From NCBI GenBank assembly GCA_042408965.1, contig JBHOQN010000125.1, forward strand, positions 1 through 64,000: 64,000 nt of DNA, read 5' to 3'. The translations under genes and the position numbers were made by a program. How positions within the stretch are numbered: the first letter of the stretch is position 1; the number at the start of each line of letters is the position of its first letter. The DNA comes from Thermogemmatispora sp042408965 (GTDB lineage: Bacteria > Chloroflexota > Ktedonobacteria > Ktedonobacterales > Ktedonobacteraceae). Below are positions 6,976 to 16,594 of the stretch, piece after piece. The notes beneath the pieces are model-generated. The model worked only from the letters and a program-made list of their open reading frames with translations. It ran no database searches and was not told where the DNA came from.

Positions 6976-7010
6976 GGGCGGAGCGATGGCAGCGCACATC
7001 CGCCCTCTTT
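6976..7010 (+). terminator. Terminator-like hairpin after the lipid locus
   Basis: GGGCGGA (6976-6982) and TCCGCCC (6999-7005) form a 7-bp stem followed by TCTTT. It lies in the 335-bp gap 6881-7215, which otherwise shows no gene and no clear promoter. Confidence 0.5.
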
Positions 7011-7215
7011 CCAACGCGGATCGGTGAAAATATGGCATGTGTCACGTACTCTCACGTTTTGTTGTCTGGCCTTTTCCCGAACACCCGTTGAGGTAGAGCA
7101 GACGATCGGCGAGCATTGAAGTCATTCTTTCGCCCTGACGGTTCTGTGCGTCACGTGCATCTCCACACCATCGCCTGCGCTCCGGTCCCGAATTAGTGAG
7201 ACTGGAGATCTTTTT

Positions 7216-9531
7216 GTGACAAGAGAACATACGCATCCAGAGAAGAGCGACGTTGACGTCTCCGTCGCACAGGAACCGTTTGTCTCCGAAGACGTGACCA
7301 TTCCTGCTTCTCTCGAGGACGCCGCACCTGCAGCGGCGCCGACACTGGAGGGCCTGGTGGAAGGGGAAGCGCAGCCACCCGCTGAGGAGAGCGCCGCCGC
7401 TGCTCCCGGCTACGAGCTACCTCAGCAGACGGAGACCCCCCATGCTCTACAGGTGAAGGAGAGCGCCGCGACCTACGAGCTTCCCCCCGCCTCCATTGCT
7501 GTGGAGCAGGAGCGCATGGCCACAGCGGAGCCGGCGCCCCTGGTAGAAGAGACCTTCCTACCCTTTGAAGCGGCGGAGGTTCGCCCCTTCAGTGAGTTCA
7601 TCGAGGAGTTTCGCCAGGCTGAGGAGGCGCGTCAGGCGGTCACGCTGGAGGTGGTGTATGAGGCGCTGGACGCCCTCGCCGCACCTGCTGCGACAGAGGC
7701 GGAGGAGAAGCAAGAGGAGGCCGCACTCCCGGAGCCGGCTATTCCAGCGCCGGGGCGCCTCTCGTTTGTTACCCCGACGGCGGTGATCCCTGCCGTCGAA
7801 GAGGAGCCGGCCGCTGCTGCCACCTCCGCTGCGGAGGAGTCGGAGAGCGCAGACGAGCCAGCCAGCGCGGCGGAGCCCCCCGTGCCTTCCAGCCCGCCTC
7901 CCCCTGAGAAGCCGGTGGAGCGTCCTGTCTCCCCGCTGTTGCGGCCCGCGACGCGCATTCGCCTGCCGCGCTATGGCCGTCTGCGCGAACCCTTGATCGA
8001 GGAGCAGCCACCCCAGGAGCCAGAGCGGACCGCCGCGCCGTCCGTGGATCTGCCGGCGCCCGCGGCGGAGACCGAGGCGCCAGTCGAAGAGCAGTCCGCT
8101 CCTCGGCCAGCGCGGCGCTATCGCTTTGATCGGCCCGCTGCGTCCAGCAGCGCGATGTTCCTGGTCAATCCACCGCAGCCGGCAGCCCCTGAGCAGAACA
8201 GAGAGGCCGTGGAGAGGACCTCCAGCGAGTCTGCGGCGCGCGCTGCAGCAGAGGAGTCGGCCAGAGCAGCCGCCACTCTTCCGGCAGCCGAGCCAGAGAC
8301 CCCCAGAGCGATCACTGCAGCCGAGCCGGTCGCCGAGCCACCTGTGCAGGAGCGCCGCAAACACGCCAGAGAGAAGCAGCGCGAGAAGGAGAAAGAGAGG
8401 GAGAAGGAACAGCCCGCTGTGCCCGCCGCGGCGGCGCCAGCCCCGGCTCCGACGCCCGCGCCCGCTCTCGCTCCGCAACCCACGACGAATGGCGCCAAGC
8501 CCTCGGCGCAGGAGGCCGCGCCGTCCGTTCCCGAAGAGTTGCCGCCTCTGGAATATGCCGAAATCCAGGCTGCGACCTCGCGTCGTCGCCGGCGCCGGCG
8601 CTCTAAAGCCAGCGCCTCTGAACCACCGTCGCCGATCGCTCCCTCTCCCACGCCGGTGCCGCCAGTCGCTGTGCCACCAATCACTTCGCCGGTGATGCCA
8701 TCGGTCACCCCGCCGGCGGCTGCGGCCGGCCCCTATAATATCATCTCCGGCTATACGGTGAACCAGATGAACCTCGGCAGCGAGTTCGGAGGACCTTTCA
8801 TGGCACCAGAACCTTCGCCTGCACGCGGGAGCGTGGTGATGCGCGAAGCCGGTGTGCGTCCTTCGCGCTCCGATGTGCAGCGTAACACGGTCATTTATCC
8901 CGGTCGCTCCTCCAGCGACCCCATGTCGCAGTTTGCTAACTCGGTTGTGCAGGCGATCCAGTCCCAGACCAACCGCATCGTGGCTGAGCTGCGCCGCTCG
9001 AATCAGGCGCCGACCAACGTCTCGGTCTCCATTCCACCGCTCCCCTCGACAGAACGGGTGGGGGTCTTCGTCGATGTGGCCAATCTTCTGTACTCTGCGC
9101 GCACACTGCGCCTGACCATCGACTTCGGCAAACTGCTGGATTTCCTGCGCGGCAATCGCCGTCTGGTGCGGGCCCACGCTTATTGCCCCACCAGCCCTCA
9201 GCCCGGCGACGAGCAGATGTTCCTGCAGGCCGTCAAGGGCCTGGGCTATCGTATCACAACCAAGAACTACAAGACCTTCTCCAGCGGCGCCAAAAAGGCC
9301 GACCTGGACCTGGATCTCTGTATGGACGTAGTGCGGCTCGTCGAAAGCCATGCGGTGGACTGCATCGTGCTGGTCAGCGGCGATAGCGATTTCATGCCGA
9401 TGCTTGACTACTGCTCGGATCATGGGGTGCGCGTCGAGGTGGCTGCCTTCGATGAGGCCATGTCGGCGACGCTGCGCCAGAGCTGCGATCTCTTTATCAA
9501 TCTCTCTATGCTCGAAGAGATTCGCGCCTAG
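7216..9531 (+). CDS. Large disordered protein with C-terminal NYN (LabA/DUF88-type) nuclease-like domain
   Basis: A 771-residue protein. Residues 1 to about 500 are low-complexity, rich in Ala, Pro and Glu, with Arg-rich patches such as the SRRRRRRRSK stretch near residue 460. This is typical of disordered, possibly RNA-binding regions. From about residue 614 there is a NYN domain. Its acidic metal-binding residues are visible in GVFVDVANLLYSA, KADLDLDLCMD and VLVSGDSDFMPML, the PIN/FEN-like fold seen in LabA and DUF88 proteins. Single-stranded RNA cleavage is the usual inference. GTG 7216 follows TGGAGATC. It stands alone between the lipid locus and the ABC importer. The disordered part has an extreme GC-rich codon pattern and no recognisable fold. 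Confidence 0.85.
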   Translation: MTREHTHPEKSDVDVSVAQEPFVSEDVTIPASLEDAAPAAAPTLEGLVEGEAQPPAEESAAAAPGYELPQQTETPHALQVKESAATYELPPASIAVEQERMATAEPAPLVEETFLPFEAAEVRPFSEFIEEFRQAEEARQAVTLEVVYEALDALAAPAATEAEEKQEEAALPEPAIPAPGRLSFVTPTAVIPAVEEEPAAAATSAAEESESADEPASAAEPPVPSSPPPPEKPVERPVSPLLRPATRIRLPRYGRLREPLIEEQPPQEPERTAAPSVDLPAPAAETEAPVEEQSAPRPARRYRFDRPAASSSAMFLVNPPQPAAPEQNREAVERTSSESAARAAAEESARAAATLPAAEPETPRAITAAEPVAEPPVQERRKHAREKQREKEKEREKEQPAVPAAAAPAPAPTPAPALAPQPTTNGAKPSAQEAAPSVPEELPPLEYAEIQAATSRRRRRRRSKASASEPPSPIAPSPTPVPPVAVPPITSPVMPSVTPPAAAAGPYNIISGYTVNQMNLGSEFGGPFMAPEPSPARGSVVMREAGVRPSRSDVQRNTVIYPGRSSSDPMSQFANSVVQAIQSQTNRIVAELRRSNQAPTNVSVSIPPLPSTERVGVFVDVANLLYSARTLRLTIDFGKLLDFLRGNRRLVRAHAYCPTSPQPGDEQMFLQAVKGLGYRITTKNYKTFSSGAKKADLDLDLCMDVVRLVESHAVDCIVLVSGDSDFMPMLDYCSDHGVRVEVAAFDEAMSATLRQSCDLFINLSMLEEIRA

Positions 9532-9542
9532 CCAGGCCCAGC

Positions 9543-9585
9543 GCTGGCGCACGCGCGCAGGTTGCCAAAGAGCACGTGCGCCAGC
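9543..9585 (+). terminator. Long hairpin after the NYN gene, probable terminator
   Basis: GCTGGCGCACG (9543-9553) pairs perfectly with CGTGCGCCAGC (9575-9585), 11 bp, 12 bases after the stop codon. There is no T tract, so termination is inferred from position and stability. Confidence 0.5.
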
Positions 9586-9947
9586 AGCCTCCTGGTGGCG
9601 CTGGACTGACCTGGCCTCTCTATAGCCTGCCCGCTTCCCCTCCCCTGACGGCCCCGTTGCGCCGCGAACTCTGTGAGAAGTCTGCTCCAGGCGGCGTATA
9701 ATTCAAATGGAACTGCTCACAGGACCCGTTCCACTGCCCGGAAATATCCCACAGGAACGGCCTTTCTGTGTTATACAGGTACCATAGGCACGTCATCCCT
9801 GCTACCACATACCGGTGATTCCTGATGATTCCTGAGAATCTTCGGGGATTCCATTCAGCGCAGGGAGAACACCTGTATGAAGGCCGATCACAGCAAGGGG
9901 CACCGTTCCCGCGGCAACAACTTTCTCTGGGGAGAGAAGAAAGGAAC
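9586..9947 (+). other. 362-bp non-coding leader of the BMP lipoprotein gene
   Basis: No convincing gene is seen. A consensus -10 TATAAT lies at 9697-9702 but without a good -35 at 17 bp. If it is used, the mRNA leader would be about 240 nt. A near-perfect duplication GTGATTCCTGATGATTCCTGAG lies around 9815-9836. No riboswitch class was recognised. Confidence 0.4.
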
Positions 9948-11033
9948 ATGCACATGCGACATGTCAGCATCCCAGCCCGTATTGCTGCCTTTCTGGTCAT
10001 ATTTACGGTTATGCTGGCTGCATGCGGAGGCAGCAGTGGCAGCAGCAGCAGTGGGGGAACCACACCAACAACTCAGCCCTCTATTTCCGTGGCGCTCGTG
10101 ACCGACATCGGTGGTCTCAATGATCGCGGCTTCAACCACCTCGCCTACGTGGGGTATACCAGAGCGATGAGCGAGTACCACTTCACCCGTCAGGTGATCG
10201 AGTCGAAGAACCAGGCCGATTACGTCAAGAACCTCACGCTGGCGGCCCGCAGCGCTGATCTGGTCTTTGCCGTCGGCTTTCTGATGCAGAACGCCATCGA
10301 TCAGGTGGCTCATCAGTTCCCCACCAAGAAGTTCGCCATCATTGATGGCTGCGCCCTGCCGGCTGGCAAGCAGGATTGCGAGACGCTGGCCAACGTAGCG
10401 CCGCTCTTCTTCAAGGAGCAGGAAGCCGGCTGCCTTGTAGGTGCGATTGCGGGTCAGATGGAGGTTGATGGCAAGGCCAAGATTCCGCAATTGCGTGGTC
10501 ATAATACCATCGGCGCCGTCGGTGGCCTGCCCATTCCGCCCGTCAATCGCTACATTGCCGGCTACAAGTACTGTGCACAGAAAGTCGATCCGGGAGTCAA
10601 CGTGGTCATCAACTACTCGCAGGACTTCGCCGCGACCGACAAATGTAAGGACGCTGCCTTGAGCCAGATCAACGAGCACAACGCTGACATCATCTTCCAG
10701 GTGGCCGGTGGCTGTGGCGTTGGCGCGCTGGATGCTGCAGATCAGGCGGGGGTCTTCGGTATCGGGGTTGATGCCGATCAGAACTATCTCCATCCCAAGA
10801 GCGTGATCACCAGCGCGCTCAAGAAGGTGGACGTGGCAGTCTACGACACCATCAGGGACTACGCCAACGGCAAGTACACCAATAACCCGCCGCGCTTTGA
10901 CCTGGTCCATGACGGTGTTGGCTACGGCACCCTCAGCACGGTGGTTCCCGCCGATGCCAAGGCCAAGGCTGATCAATTTGCCGACCAGATCAGGGCTGGA
11001 ACGCTCGTTGTTCCTGAAAACATTCCTTCCTGA
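9948..11033 (+). CDS. BMP-family ABC transporter substrate-binding lipoprotein
   Basis: A 361-residue exported lipoprotein of the BMP (basic membrane protein, PnrA-like) family, which binds nucleosides or related ligands for ABC import. The signal peptide is IPARIAAFLVIFTVMLAAC with lipobox LAAC, then a Ser/Gly/Thr linker. The mature protein begins ISVALVTDIGGLNDRGFN, the family hallmark, and ends with a GYGTLS segment. ATG 9948 is chosen because AAAGGA lies just upstream and the signal peptide starts there; the frame is open further upstream without a good start. The permease and ATPase genes follow after a terminator, so binding protein and transporter are made from separate transcripts, allowing excess binding protein. 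Confidence 0.92.
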   Translation: MHMRHVSIPARIAAFLVIFTVMLAACGGSSGSSSSGGTTPTTQPSISVALVTDIGGLNDRGFNHLAYVGYTRAMSEYHFTRQVIESKNQADYVKNLTLAARSADLVFAVGFLMQNAIDQVAHQFPTKKFAIIDGCALPAGKQDCETLANVAPLFFKEQEAGCLVGAIAGQMEVDGKAKIPQLRGHNTIGAVGGLPIPPVNRYIAGYKYCAQKVDPGVNVVINYSQDFAATDKCKDAALSQINEHNADIIFQVAGGCGVGALDAADQAGVFGIGVDADQNYLHPKSVITSALKKVDVAVYDTIRDYANGKYTNNPPRFDLVHDGVGYGTLSTVVPADAKAKADQFADQIRAGTLVVPENIPS

Positions 11034-11050
11034 GAAGGAAGCCCGGAGAG

Positions 11051-11102
11051 GACCAGATCGGCGGGCCAGACGCCTGGCCTGTCGGTCTGGTCTTTGCTTT
11101 GT
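11051..11102 (+). terminator. Rho-independent terminator after the binding-protein gene
   Basis: GACCAGA (11051-11057) pairs with TCTGGTC (11086-11092) and an inner GGCCAG/CTGGCC extends the stem. A TTTGCTTTGTTG tail follows. Confidence 0.75.
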
Positions 11103-11201
11103 TGTACCGGCTCCCTCTACTTCCGGTCGTCAACCGGCCAGCCAATCGGCAACGCAGGTGACACGACGGCCGAGCCCCTGGCTGACAGTTTTAAACCCTG
11201 C

Positions 11202-11230
11202 TTGTCTCTACCCTGTCCTGATGCTATCAT
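11202..11230 (+). promoter_or_regulatory. Promoter of the permease-permease-ATPase operon
   Basis: TTGTCT (11202-11207), 17 bp and TATCAT (11225-11230) lie about 60 bases before the first permease and after the terminator at 11051-11102. Confidence 0.6.
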
Positions 11231-11299
11231 TAGACAATCAGTTTTTCTGGCCACGAGTGCTGGAACTCAACCCGCTTCCTGTCCTGGGAGGAATCACCT

Positions 11300-12670
11300 A
11301 TGGCCTTGCAGACAGCTAAGCCTCGCTCGCCCACTACTTCCGAAAGCCAGTCGGAGCTGGTGCTCTGGCTGCGTAAGCTAGGGTCCGGGCTGGGGCGTCC
11401 TCTGCTGGCAATCATCCTGGCGATGATCGCTGGCGCCATTGTGATCATGATAACGGCCTCCGGCTCGCCGGGCGATCGTCTGAATGCCGCCATTCTAGCC
11501 TACGGCTACCTCTTCAACGGGGCCTTTGGCAACGCGGCGAACCTCTCCTTTTCCCTCGTCAATGTCACGCCCCTGATCTTCACCGGCCTCGCCGTGGCGA
11601 TTGCCTATCGGGCCAGGCTCTTCAATGTGGGGGCTGAGGGCCAGTTCGCCGCCGGGGCCATTCTCGCCGCCATCGTTGGCATCAAGCTATCAACGTGGCC
11701 AGGCTGGCTGCTCACGCCGCTGATGATGCTCGCCGGAGCCTGCGCCGGGGCCATCTGGGGAGGAATCGTAGGGCTGCTCAAGGCCTGGAGGGGGGCGCAC
11801 GAAGTTGTGACGACGATCATGTTGAACTGGATCATCTTCTACGTCAGCGACTGGCTGGTCGCCGGTCCCCTGCAGGCCCCCGGCCAGGCCGATCAATCTC
11901 CTTCGATGCCTCCCCAGACCAATCTGCCCAAGCTCTCTGTGCTCTACAATCAGACGCTGGGGCATGTGCTCCCCACGATCGCTCAACCTGAGCAGTACAT
12001 CGTCGACATCAGTTTTCTGCTGGCTCTGGTCGCGCTGGTCGTCTACTGGTTCCTGATGACGCGCACCACCTTCGGCTATGAGACGCGCGTCGTCGGCGAG
12101 AACCCGCGCGCGGCCCAGTATGCAGGCATTTCAGTGAAGCGCAATATCGTCATGGTGATGACCCTGGCCGGACTCTTTGCGGGCCTGGGGGGAGCACTGC
12201 AGCTCATGGGGCAATATCCCTATGAGATCGTCGGCCAGGTCTTTAGAAATGATACCACCGGCTTCGACGCCATCGGAGTCGCGCTGCTGGGACACATGAC
12301 CTCTATCGGCATCTTTCTGGGAGCGCTGCTCTTCGGGGGGATGCGCGAGGGTGGCTCGTTAATGCAACTGAAAGCCAACGTGCCAGGCGACCTGGTCTAC
12401 ATCATTGAGGCCCTTGTCCTCTTCAGCATTGCCGTGCAGTTCCTGCCGGTCATCCAGCGCGTTCTCACCCGGCGTCTCGCCGCCAGCCGTCGTCCCGGGG
12501 TGGTTGCGGCCCTGGCGGGTGGAGTCGTAGACCTGGAGGGACCGGAGAGTGGCGCCGAGGCTGCAGAGAACGGCGTTGTGAGCACCTCTGAGGTGGGCGC
12601 GGAACTGTCTGGTCCATCCGACGAGCGCCAGCGCGGCGCGCACGATATCAGCACGACCGGGGAGGTCTGA
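11300..12670 (+). CDS. BMP-type ABC importer permease 1 (YufP/NupP-like)
   Basis: A 456-residue inner-membrane permease with about eight to ten hydrophobic segments. The cytoplasmic coupling region GENPRAAQYAGISVKRN is typical of sugar/nucleoside-type BMP permeases. A hydrophilic tail of about 60 residues at the C-terminus (from about residue 395) is not part of the family core. ATG 11300 has a strong GGGAGGA 8 bases upstream. The second permease starts 2 bases after this stop. Together with the following two genes it forms a complete importer for the BMP lipoprotein encoded upstream. Confidence 0.92.
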   Translation: MALQTAKPRSPTTSESQSELVLWLRKLGSGLGRPLLAIILAMIAGAIVIMITASGSPGDRLNAAILAYGYLFNGAFGNAANLSFSLVNVTPLIFTGLAVAIAYRARLFNVGAEGQFAAGAILAAIVGIKLSTWPGWLLTPLMMLAGACAGAIWGGIVGLLKAWRGAHEVVTTIMLNWIIFYVSDWLVAGPLQAPGQADQSPSMPPQTNLPKLSVLYNQTLGHVLPTIAQPEQYIVDISFLLALVALVVYWFLMTRTTFGYETRVVGENPRAAQYAGISVKRNIVMVMTLAGLFAGLGGALQLMGQYPYEIVGQVFRNDTTGFDAIGVALLGHMTSIGIFLGALLFGGMREGGSLMQLKANVPGDLVYIIEALVLFSIAVQFLPVIQRVLTRRLAASRRPGVVAALAGGVVDLEGPESGAEAAENGVVSTSEVGAELSGPSDERQRGAHDISTTGEV

Positions 12671-12672
12671 TC

Positions 12673-13623
12673 ATGTTCTGGCAAGTGTTCTTGCGCGTCA
12701 TTACGTCCCCCGATCTCTGGCAGGCCTCGCTGCAGTTCGCAGCGATTCTGCTGCTGCCAGCCCTCGGAGGCGTCATCTCTGAGCGCAGTGGTGTGGTCAA
12801 CATTGCAATGGAGGGGATGATGCTGATCGGCTGCTACGCCGGTGTAGCCATGGCTCTGGCGACGCACAGCGTGATCCTCGGCGTGCTCTCGGCCATCCTC
12901 GCCGGGGGCTTGCTGGCGCTGGTGCATGGCCTCGTCTCCATCCATTTCAAGGCCGATCAGATCATCAGCGGCATCGCCATCAATATCGCGGCCCTGGGTC
13001 TGACCAACTTTCTGAACATCGTCCAGACCGGCGGTCAGGGTATTCCGACACTGGCCTCCAATCTGCGCCTCCCCATGCTGACCTGGGGACCGCTGCAGAA
13101 TATTCCCTTTCTGGGCCAGGTGCTCTTTCAGCAGAACGTCGTCTTTTATCTGGCGATCGTCATGCTCATCGCCATGCAGTTTCTACTCTTCCGAACCAAC
13201 GTGGGACTACGTATTCGTGCCGTCGGTGAGCATCCCCAGGCCGCGGACACCGCCGGCATTCACGTGCGCCTGGTGCGCTATGCCTGCGTGGTAGCCAGCG
13301 GCCTGCTCTCCGGTCTGGCGGGGGCCTTCCTGGCGTTGGGAGTGGCCGGCACCTTCAACTCCAACATGACCGCCAGGCGCGGCTTTATCGCCCTGGCGGC
13401 GGTCGTCTTTGGCAAATATACGCCGCTGGGTGCAGCGGGCGCCTGTCTCATTTTCGGTCTCGGCCTGGCCCTCAGCGTTCGTCTGCAGGACACCGGCATT
13501 GACTCCAACCTGTTGGCGACCCTGCCCTATATCCTGACCATCGTCGCCCTCATCGGCCTGGTCGGTCGCACCGTCGCCCCGGCCGCCGATGGCGTGCCGT
13601 ACGAGCCGGGCAGCGCCGAGTAG
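12673..13623 (+). CDS. BMP-type ABC importer permease 2 (YufQ/NupQ-like)
   Basis: A 316-residue permease with about eight membrane segments and the paralogous coupling motif VGEHPQAADTAGIHVRLVRY. The N-terminal LPALGGVISERSGVVNIAMEGMMLIG is the hallmark of this permease type. It starts 2 bases after permease 1 and its stop runs into the Shine-Dalgarno of the ATPase gene (TAGGAGGAGA), so the three genes are tightly coupled. Confidence 0.93.
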   Translation: MFWQVFLRVITSPDLWQASLQFAAILLLPALGGVISERSGVVNIAMEGMMLIGCYAGVAMALATHSVILGVLSAILAGGLLALVHGLVSIHFKADQIISGIAINIAALGLTNFLNIVQTGGQGIPTLASNLRLPMLTWGPLQNIPFLGQVLFQQNVVFYLAIVMLIAMQFLLFRTNVGLRIRAVGEHPQAADTAGIHVRLVRYACVVASGLLSGLAGAFLALGVAGTFNSNMTARRGFIALAAVVFGKYTPLGAAGACLIFGLGLALSVRLQDTGIDSNLLATLPYILTIVALIGLVGRTVAPAADGVPYEPGSAE

Positions 13624-13636
13624 GAGGAGAGCAGCC

Positions 13637-15283
13637 ATGCAACAAGAGACGATCCTGGCCGAGGCCCGGCCTGGCGCCTCGCCCTATGCTGTCGAGATGC
13701 GCGACATCTGCAAAGCCTGGCCTGGCGTGGTTGCCAACGACCATGTCCATCTGCGCGTGCGGCGCGGCGAGATTCACGCCCTCGTGGGCGAGAACGGCGC
13801 CGGCAAGACGACCCTCATGAACATCCTCTATGGCCTGGTTCGGCCCGATAGCGGCGACATCTACATTCAAGGTGAGCGCGTACAGATCACCGGGCCGCGC
13901 GACGCCATTCGCCTGCATATCGGCATGGTCCACCAGCATTTTATGCTCATTCCTCCACTGACCGTGGCTGAAAATATCGTCCTGGGCCAGGAACCCGGAG
14001 GCCCGCTGGCGATCTACGACCGGAGACAGGCCCGTGAACTCGTGCTAGAGCTCAGCCAGCGCTATGGATTGCCCATCGATCCCGACGCCCGCATCGAAAA
14101 GCTCTCTGTGGGCCTCCAGCAGCGCGTCGAGATCCTCAAAACCCTCTATCGCGCCGCCGACATCCTGATCATGGATGAGCCGACCGGTGTACTGACACCC
14201 CAGGAGACCTTTGAACTCTTCGACGTGCTGCGCGGTCTGGCTCGCCAGGGTAAGACCATCATCTTTATTACCCATAAGCTGCGCGAGGTGCTGGAACTCA
14301 CAGATCGCGTGACCGTCCTGCGGCGGGGCCGGAACGTCGGAGAGCTGGTGACCGCCGAAACGAATCAGGCCGAGATCGCCCGGCTGATGGTCGGACGTGA
14401 CGTGCTGTTGCGCGTTGACAAGCGACCCGCACAGCCTGGGCCGGTGGTCTTGCGTGTCGAACGGCTCTCCGCCATATCTGATCGCGGTCTGGAGGCCCTC
14501 CACGAGATCAGCTTTGAGGTGCATGCGGGTGAGATTCTAGGCGTCGCCGGGGTCGAGGGCAACGGGCAGAGCGAGCTCGTCGAGGTGCTGGCCGGCATGC
14601 GCAGGGCCAGCGCCGGCCGTGTGACGCTCACCCACGTCCACGCCGGCCAGAGTGAGCAGACCCAGGACATCACGCATATGGACGCCCGCCAGGCGCGTCA
14701 TGCCGGCGTGGCGCACATTCCCGAGGATCGCCGCGGCAGCGGCCTCGTGCTCAGCGACTCGATTGAGAGCAATACCATTCTGGGACGTGAGCGCTGGAGG
14801 CGCTTCGCGGCTGGCGGCTTCATCCTGCGGCTGCACGAGATCGCAGCCTGGGCACGGCGCCTGGTGCGCGAATTCGACGTGCGCACGCCGAGCACGAAGC
14901 TACCGGTGCGCGCGCTCTCCGGAGGCAATCAGCAGAAGGTGATCGTCGCGCGTGAGTTTGCCGCCGATCCCCAGGTCCTCATCGCGGCGCAGCCAACACG
15001 CGGCGTCGATATCGGCGCCATCGAGTTCATCCATCGCCAGATCATCGAACAGCGAGATGCTGGCAAGGCCGTCCTGCTCGTCTCGGCCGAGCTGGATGAG
15101 ATTCGCTCCCTCTCCGATCGCATCGCCGTCATGTATGAAGGGCGCATCGTGGATATCGTGACGCCTGAGGCGAGCGAGGAGGAGCTGGGCATGCTCATGA
15201 CGGGTGGTCGGAGTCAGCAACGTCAGCAGCAGAACCCGGCCGCGGAGGCGCCAGCGAGCCAGGAGAGCAGCGCCGAGGGGTAG
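13637..15283 (+). CDS. BMP-type ABC importer ATPase with two nucleotide-binding domains
   Basis: A 548-residue fused double ATPase, like YufO/MglA. Domain 1 has Walker A GENGAGKTTLMNILYG (about residues 52-67), signature LSVGLQQRVEILKTLY and Walker B LIMDEPT. Domain 2 has a degenerate Walker A (GVEGNGQSELVEVLAG) but an intact signature LSGGNQQKVIVAREF and an altered Walker B LIAAQPTRGVD, in which AQP replaces the usual DEP. Such asymmetry is common in this subfamily. ATG 13637 follows TAGGAGGAGA; the frame is open further upstream inside the permease gene, but the Shine-Dalgarno fixes the start. It energises nucleoside or related uptake. Confidence 0.93.
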   Translation: MQQETILAEARPGASPYAVEMRDICKAWPGVVANDHVHLRVRRGEIHALVGENGAGKTTLMNILYGLVRPDSGDIYIQGERVQITGPRDAIRLHIGMVHQHFMLIPPLTVAENIVLGQEPGGPLAIYDRRQARELVLELSQRYGLPIDPDARIEKLSVGLQQRVEILKTLYRAADILIMDEPTGVLTPQETFELFDVLRGLARQGKTIIFITHKLREVLELTDRVTVLRRGRNVGELVTAETNQAEIARLMVGRDVLLRVDKRPAQPGPVVLRVERLSAISDRGLEALHEISFEVHAGEILGVAGVEGNGQSELVEVLAGMRRASAGRVTLTHVHAGQSEQTQDITHMDARQARHAGVAHIPEDRRGSGLVLSDSIESNTILGRERWRRFAAGGFILRLHEIAAWARRLVREFDVRTPSTKLPVRALSGGNQQKVIVAREFAADPQVLIAAQPTRGVDIGAIEFIHRQIIEQRDAGKAVLLVSAELDEIRSLSDRIAVMYEGRIVDIVTPEASEEELGMLMTGGRSQQRQQQNPAAEAPASQESSAEG

Positions 15284-15400
15284 GAGGCGCCGCTTCCCTG
15301 GCTGGCCCTGCTCTGCCGTCAGCGAGGAACGGTCTGGCTACGGCGGCGCTGGAGAAGAGGGGCCGAGGGAGGCGGTGCAGCCAGGGAGGGACTGTAGCAG

Positions 15401-16594
15401 CTACAGGCGCAGACCCAGCACCCGCAGGAGCTGAGTGACCTCGCCTGCCGCGCTGCGGTCGCGCGTCTCCATGGCCGCCTGAGCAGCCTGGCGCAGCACC
15501 TGCAGGGCCTCAGGTGTATTCAGATCTTGCTCCATGGCCTCCTGGAAGCGCGCACGCACTGCCAGCGCCTCGCCGTCCTGAGCCTGGGATCCATCGACCA
15601 GCGCCGCCACATGCTCGAAGAGGACGGCCTCCTCGCTGGCCATCTGCAGGTCAGCGGGGAAACATTCCCACGGTTGGCGGTAATGATGATGCAGAAGGGT
15701 CAGGCGAATGGCGTTCGCGCTGTAGCGTTTGAGCAGATCGCTGACCAGCGTCAGGTTGCCCAGGGACTTGCTCATCTTCTCCCCATCCTGATAGACCATG
15801 CCCGTATGCATCCAGTAGCGCACAAAGGGCGAGCGGCCGGTGAAGTGTTCCGACTGAGCGATTTCGCAGGTATGGTGGGGGAAGGCCAGGTCTGCGCCGC
15901 CGCCGTGGATGTCGAGCTGCTCTCCCAGATAATGGAGCGCCATGGCACTGCACTCCACATGCCAGCCAGGGCGCCCCGGTCCCCAGGGACTTGGCCAGGC
16001 CGGCTCACCGGGAGCCTGGGCCTGCCAGAGCACGAAGTCCAGCGGATCGCGCTTGCGCTGATCGTCGGGATAGTTGCCGCGCTCGTTGGCCACAGCGAGC
16101 ATGGCCTCGTAATCCTGCAGGCCGACCGCACGCGCCAGCGCGCCAAAGTCGGGATCACGCCTGACATCGTAATAGACGCAGCCGCTGCTCACGTAAGCGT
16201 AGCCGCTCGCCACCAGCTTCTCAACGACCTCGATGATCTGGGGGATCTCGTCGGTAGCACGCACATAGAAGGTCGGGCGACGCACGTTGAGCGCATCCAT
16301 GTCGCGCAGGTAGCGTTCAGTTTCACGGCGACCAAGCTCGTCCCAGGACACGCCAAGCTCGCGCGCCTTGCGCAGAATATCATCGTCAATGTCGGTCACG
16401 TTCTGCACGTAGCGTACGCCATAGCCGCAGAACTCCAGGTAGCGGATCAGTGTATCGAAAGATACATATGTGAAGGCATGCCCCAGATGCGTGGTATCAT
16501 AGGGCGTGACTCCACACACATAGATACGCACGCAATCGTTCTGCAGGGGCGTAAAAGGTTCGAGACGTTGAGTTAAGGTATTAAACAGTTGCAT
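15401..16594 (-). CDS. Cysteine ligase of the MshC / short cysteinyl-tRNA synthetase type
   Basis: A 397-residue class I synthetase-fold ligase that activates cysteine with ATP. The HIGH motif is THLGHA inside YVCGVTPYDTTHLGHA; the TPYD-TTHLGHA form is typical of MshC (cysteine:GlcN-inositol ligase of mycothiol synthesis) rather than of CysRS (usually TVYDYPHIGHA). The PGEPAWPSPWGPGRPGWHVEC and GGGADLAFPHH stretches also match MshC, as does the length near 400. KMSKS is present (GEKMSKSLGN), and the CysRS C-terminal anticodon-binding part is missing. ATG at 16594 overlaps the tatD stop by 14 bases, so the pair is co-translated. A minimal CysRS is the alternative. Confidence 0.8.
   Translation of the reverse strand: MQLFNTLTQRLEPFTPLQNDCVRIYVCGVTPYDTTHLGHAFTYVSFDTLIRYLEFCGYGVRYVQNVTDIDDDILRKARELGVSWDELGRRETERYLRDMDALNVRRPTFYVRATDEIPQIIEVVEKLVASGYAYVSSGCVYYDVRRDPDFGALARAVGLQDYEAMLAVANERGNYPDDQRKRDPLDFVLWQAQAPGEPAWPSPWGPGRPGWHVECSAMALHYLGEQLDIHGGGADLAFPHHTCEIAQSEHFTGRSPFVRYWMHTGMVYQDGEKMSKSLGNLTLVSDLLKRYSANAIRLTLLHHHYRQPWECFPADLQMASEEAVLFEHVAALVDGSQAQDGEALAVRARFQEAMEQDLNTPEALQVLRQAAQAAMETRDRSAAGEVTQLLRVLGLRL

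Noticed and set aside
7558..9552. 664-codon open frame opposite the NYN gene
   Set aside because: It is antisense to a gene with a clear NYN domain, has Arg/Gly/Leu-rich low-complexity composition and arises from the GC-rich third codon positions.
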